Below are positions 5,889 to 6,992 of a DNA stretch of 6,992 bases, in pieces (position 1 is the stretch's first letter; every line of letters begins with the position of its first letter). The notes under the pieces are model-generated. The model made no database searches, was not told the origin of the DNA, and saw only the letters and a list, made by a program, of their open reading frames with translations. Position numbers and translations under genes: made by a program. This stretch comes from Candidatus Eiseniibacteriota bacterium (GTDB lineage Bacteria; Eisenbacteria; RBG-16-71-46; CAIMUX01; VGJL01): the NCBI GenBank assembly GCA_014729455.1, contig WJJW01000451.1:1-6992 (forward strand), read 5' to 3'.

Positions 5889-6982
5889 TGGACCGGGGAG
5901 GTCTTCAGCGCCGCTTCCGCCTCGGCGACCTGCAGCGCGCGGATCAGGTCCCCGATGTTTCCTTCCATCACGCCGGGAAGATTGTAGAGGGTCAGCCCGA
6001 TCCGGTGGTCGGTCACGCGTCCCTGCGGGTAGTTGTACGTGCGGATCTTCGCGCTCCGGTCGCCCGTCGACACCATGCTCCGCCGTGTTCGCGCCAGCTC
6101 CTCTTCGTGCCGCTGCCGCTCCATGTCGAGCAACCGCGCGCGCAGGACCTTCATCGCCTTGATCTTGTTCTTGAGCTGGCTCCGCTCGTCCTGGCACTGG
6201 ACGACGAGGCCGGTCGGGAGGTGCTTGATCCGCACCGCCGAGTCGGTCGTGTTGACGCTCTGCCCGCCGGGTCCGGAAGAGCGGAACACGTCGATCTCGA
6301 GATCCCTCTCCTCGACCTTGATGTCGACCTCCTCGGCCTCGGGCAGGACGGCGACGGTGATCGCCGAGGTGTGGATCCGCCCGCTCGCCTCCGTCTCGGG
6401 GACCCGCTGCACGCGGTGCACGCCCGACTCGAACTTGAAGGTGCCGTACGCCTCTTCCCCCTCGAGGGAGAAGATGATCTCCCGCAATCCCCCGATTCCG
6501 GTCGGGCTGCTGGAGAGCTCCTCGACGCGGTATCCCTGCTCCTCGGCGAACTTCGTGTACATGCGGAAGATGTCGCGGGCGAAGAGGGCGGCCTCCTCGC
6601 CACCGGTCCCGGCCCGCACTTCGACGATGGCGTTGCGGTCGTCGGCTGGATCGCGTGGGGTCAGCAGCCGCTTCAACTCCGTCTCGGCGGCCTCGAACCC
6701 CTCTTCGACCGACTCATGCTCCTCGCGCGCGATCTCCCGCAGCTCCTCGTCATCCCCCTCCAGGATCTCCTCGGTCTCGCGCAGGCGGTCGCGCGCCTCG
6801 CGGAAAGCGTCCATCGCGCTCTGGATCTTCTCCAGGCGGCTGCGCTCGCGGCCGACCCGCTTCGCCTCCCGCGCGTCGGAGAGGACCTTCGGGTCGCCCA
6901 TCTGACGGGTCAGATCGTCGAGGCGGCGACGGATCTCGTCGTAGTTCTTCAGGAGGTCTTGTTCTTGCATCGATTCGAGCAC
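5885..6982 (-). CDS. prfA: Peptide chain release factor 1 (RF1)
   Basis: RF1 recognises UAA and UAG in the ribosomal A site and triggers release of the finished protein. With the GTG start at 6980-6982 the product is 365 residues. The N-terminal coiled-coil domain is about 1-110, followed by RAGTGGEEA (123-131). The codon-recognition tripeptide is P-E-T at 195-197 (VQRVPETE), which fits the RF1 PxT type rather than the RF2 SPF. The catalytic GGQ is at 239-241 within SSGPGGQSVNTTDSAVR, and GDRSAKIRTYNYPQGRVTDH (307-326) is typical of RF1. An ATG at 6968-6970 gives 361 residues and is an equally credible start. I kept the GTG because the resulting MLE start matches many relatives, but neither has a visible Shine-Dalgarno sequence. 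The frame is still open to the window edge, so an earlier start cannot be excluded. It heads the prfA-prmC pair, whose second product modifies Gln241. Confidence 0.97.
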   Translation of the reverse strand: MLESMQEQDLLKNYDEIRRRLDDLTRQMGDPKVLSDAREAKRVGRERSRLEKIQSAMDAFREARDRLRETEEILEGDDEELREIAREEHESVEEGFEAAETELKRLLTPRDPADDRNAIVEVRAGTGGEEAALFARDIFRMYTKFAEEQGYRVEELSSSPTGIGGLREIIFSLEGEEAYGTFKFESGVHRVQRVPETEASGRIHTSAITVAVLPEAEEVDIKVEERDLEIDVFRSSGPGGQSVNTTDSAVRIKHLPTGLVVQCQDERSQLKNKIKAMKVLRARLLDMERQRHEEELARTRRSMVSTGDRSAKIRTYNYPQGRVTDHRIGLTLYNLPGVMEGNIGDLIRALQVAEAEAALKTSPVQ

Positions 6983-6992
6983 ACGCCGGCCC

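Noticed and set aside
4788..5987. A 399-codon plus-strand frame opposite prmC and the start of the exported-protein gene
   Set aside because: It is antisense to confidently identified prmC (NPPY and SAM motifs), and its composition is that of a GC-rich shadow.
5889..6197. Upstream extension of the prmC frame to a start inside prfA
   Set aside because: The extra 103 residues do not resemble PrmC and overlap the most conserved part of prfA. The GTG at 5888 gives a normal-length enzyme.
6033..6905. A 290-codon plus-strand frame opposite prfA
   Set aside because: It is Ser/Arg-rich and has no recognisable domain. The opposite strand encodes a complete RF1 with GGQ and PxT motifs.

Overview
This is a compact, very GC-rich bacterial chromosomal window, almost entirely coding. 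It holds five genes in two blocks that converge near base 4215. The signs of origin are a selenocysteine elongation factor (SelB), a zinc-ribbon/class III cyclase/NTPase/TPR signalling protein, and a gene with a signal peptide and outer-membrane-like strand pattern. Together they suggest a diderm, high-GC environmental bacterium of the Myxococcota, Acidobacteriota, Gemmatimonadota or Eisenbacteria type. That placement is an inference from gene content; no rRNA or other taxonomic marker is present. I see no mobile element, tRNA, rRNA or CRISPR array.

Plus-strand block (2-4208): the 3' end of selB encodes the tandem winged-helix, mRNA-binding part of the protein. After a 31-base gap comes a 1122-residue protein with an N-terminal zinc ribbon, a proline linker encoded by a hexamer repeat, a class III nucleotidyl cyclase domain with its key catalytic residues, a STAND-like P-loop NTPase and a long TPR array. 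It is predicted to make cAMP under the control of its NTPase/TPR portion. Its Walker B region is unusual.

Minus-strand block (6982 down to 4226): prfA (release factor 1), prmC (the methyltransferase that modifies the GGQ glutamine of release factors) and a small predicted exported protein of unknown function. prfA and prmC overlap by four bases (GTGA), so enzyme and substrate are probably translationally coupled. The third gene lies 46 bases past prmC, behind a hairpin-forming spacer and its own purine-rich ribosome binding site. It may be regulated separately although it is probably on the same transcript.

The two blocks meet tail to tail with 17 bases between stop codons. A nested inverted repeat at the end of the cyclase gene is a candidate bidirectional terminator. 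I did not find a clear new multi-gene system. The points most worth a second look are the altered NTPase motifs in the cyclase protein, the unassigned exported protein and the alternative hairpins before it.
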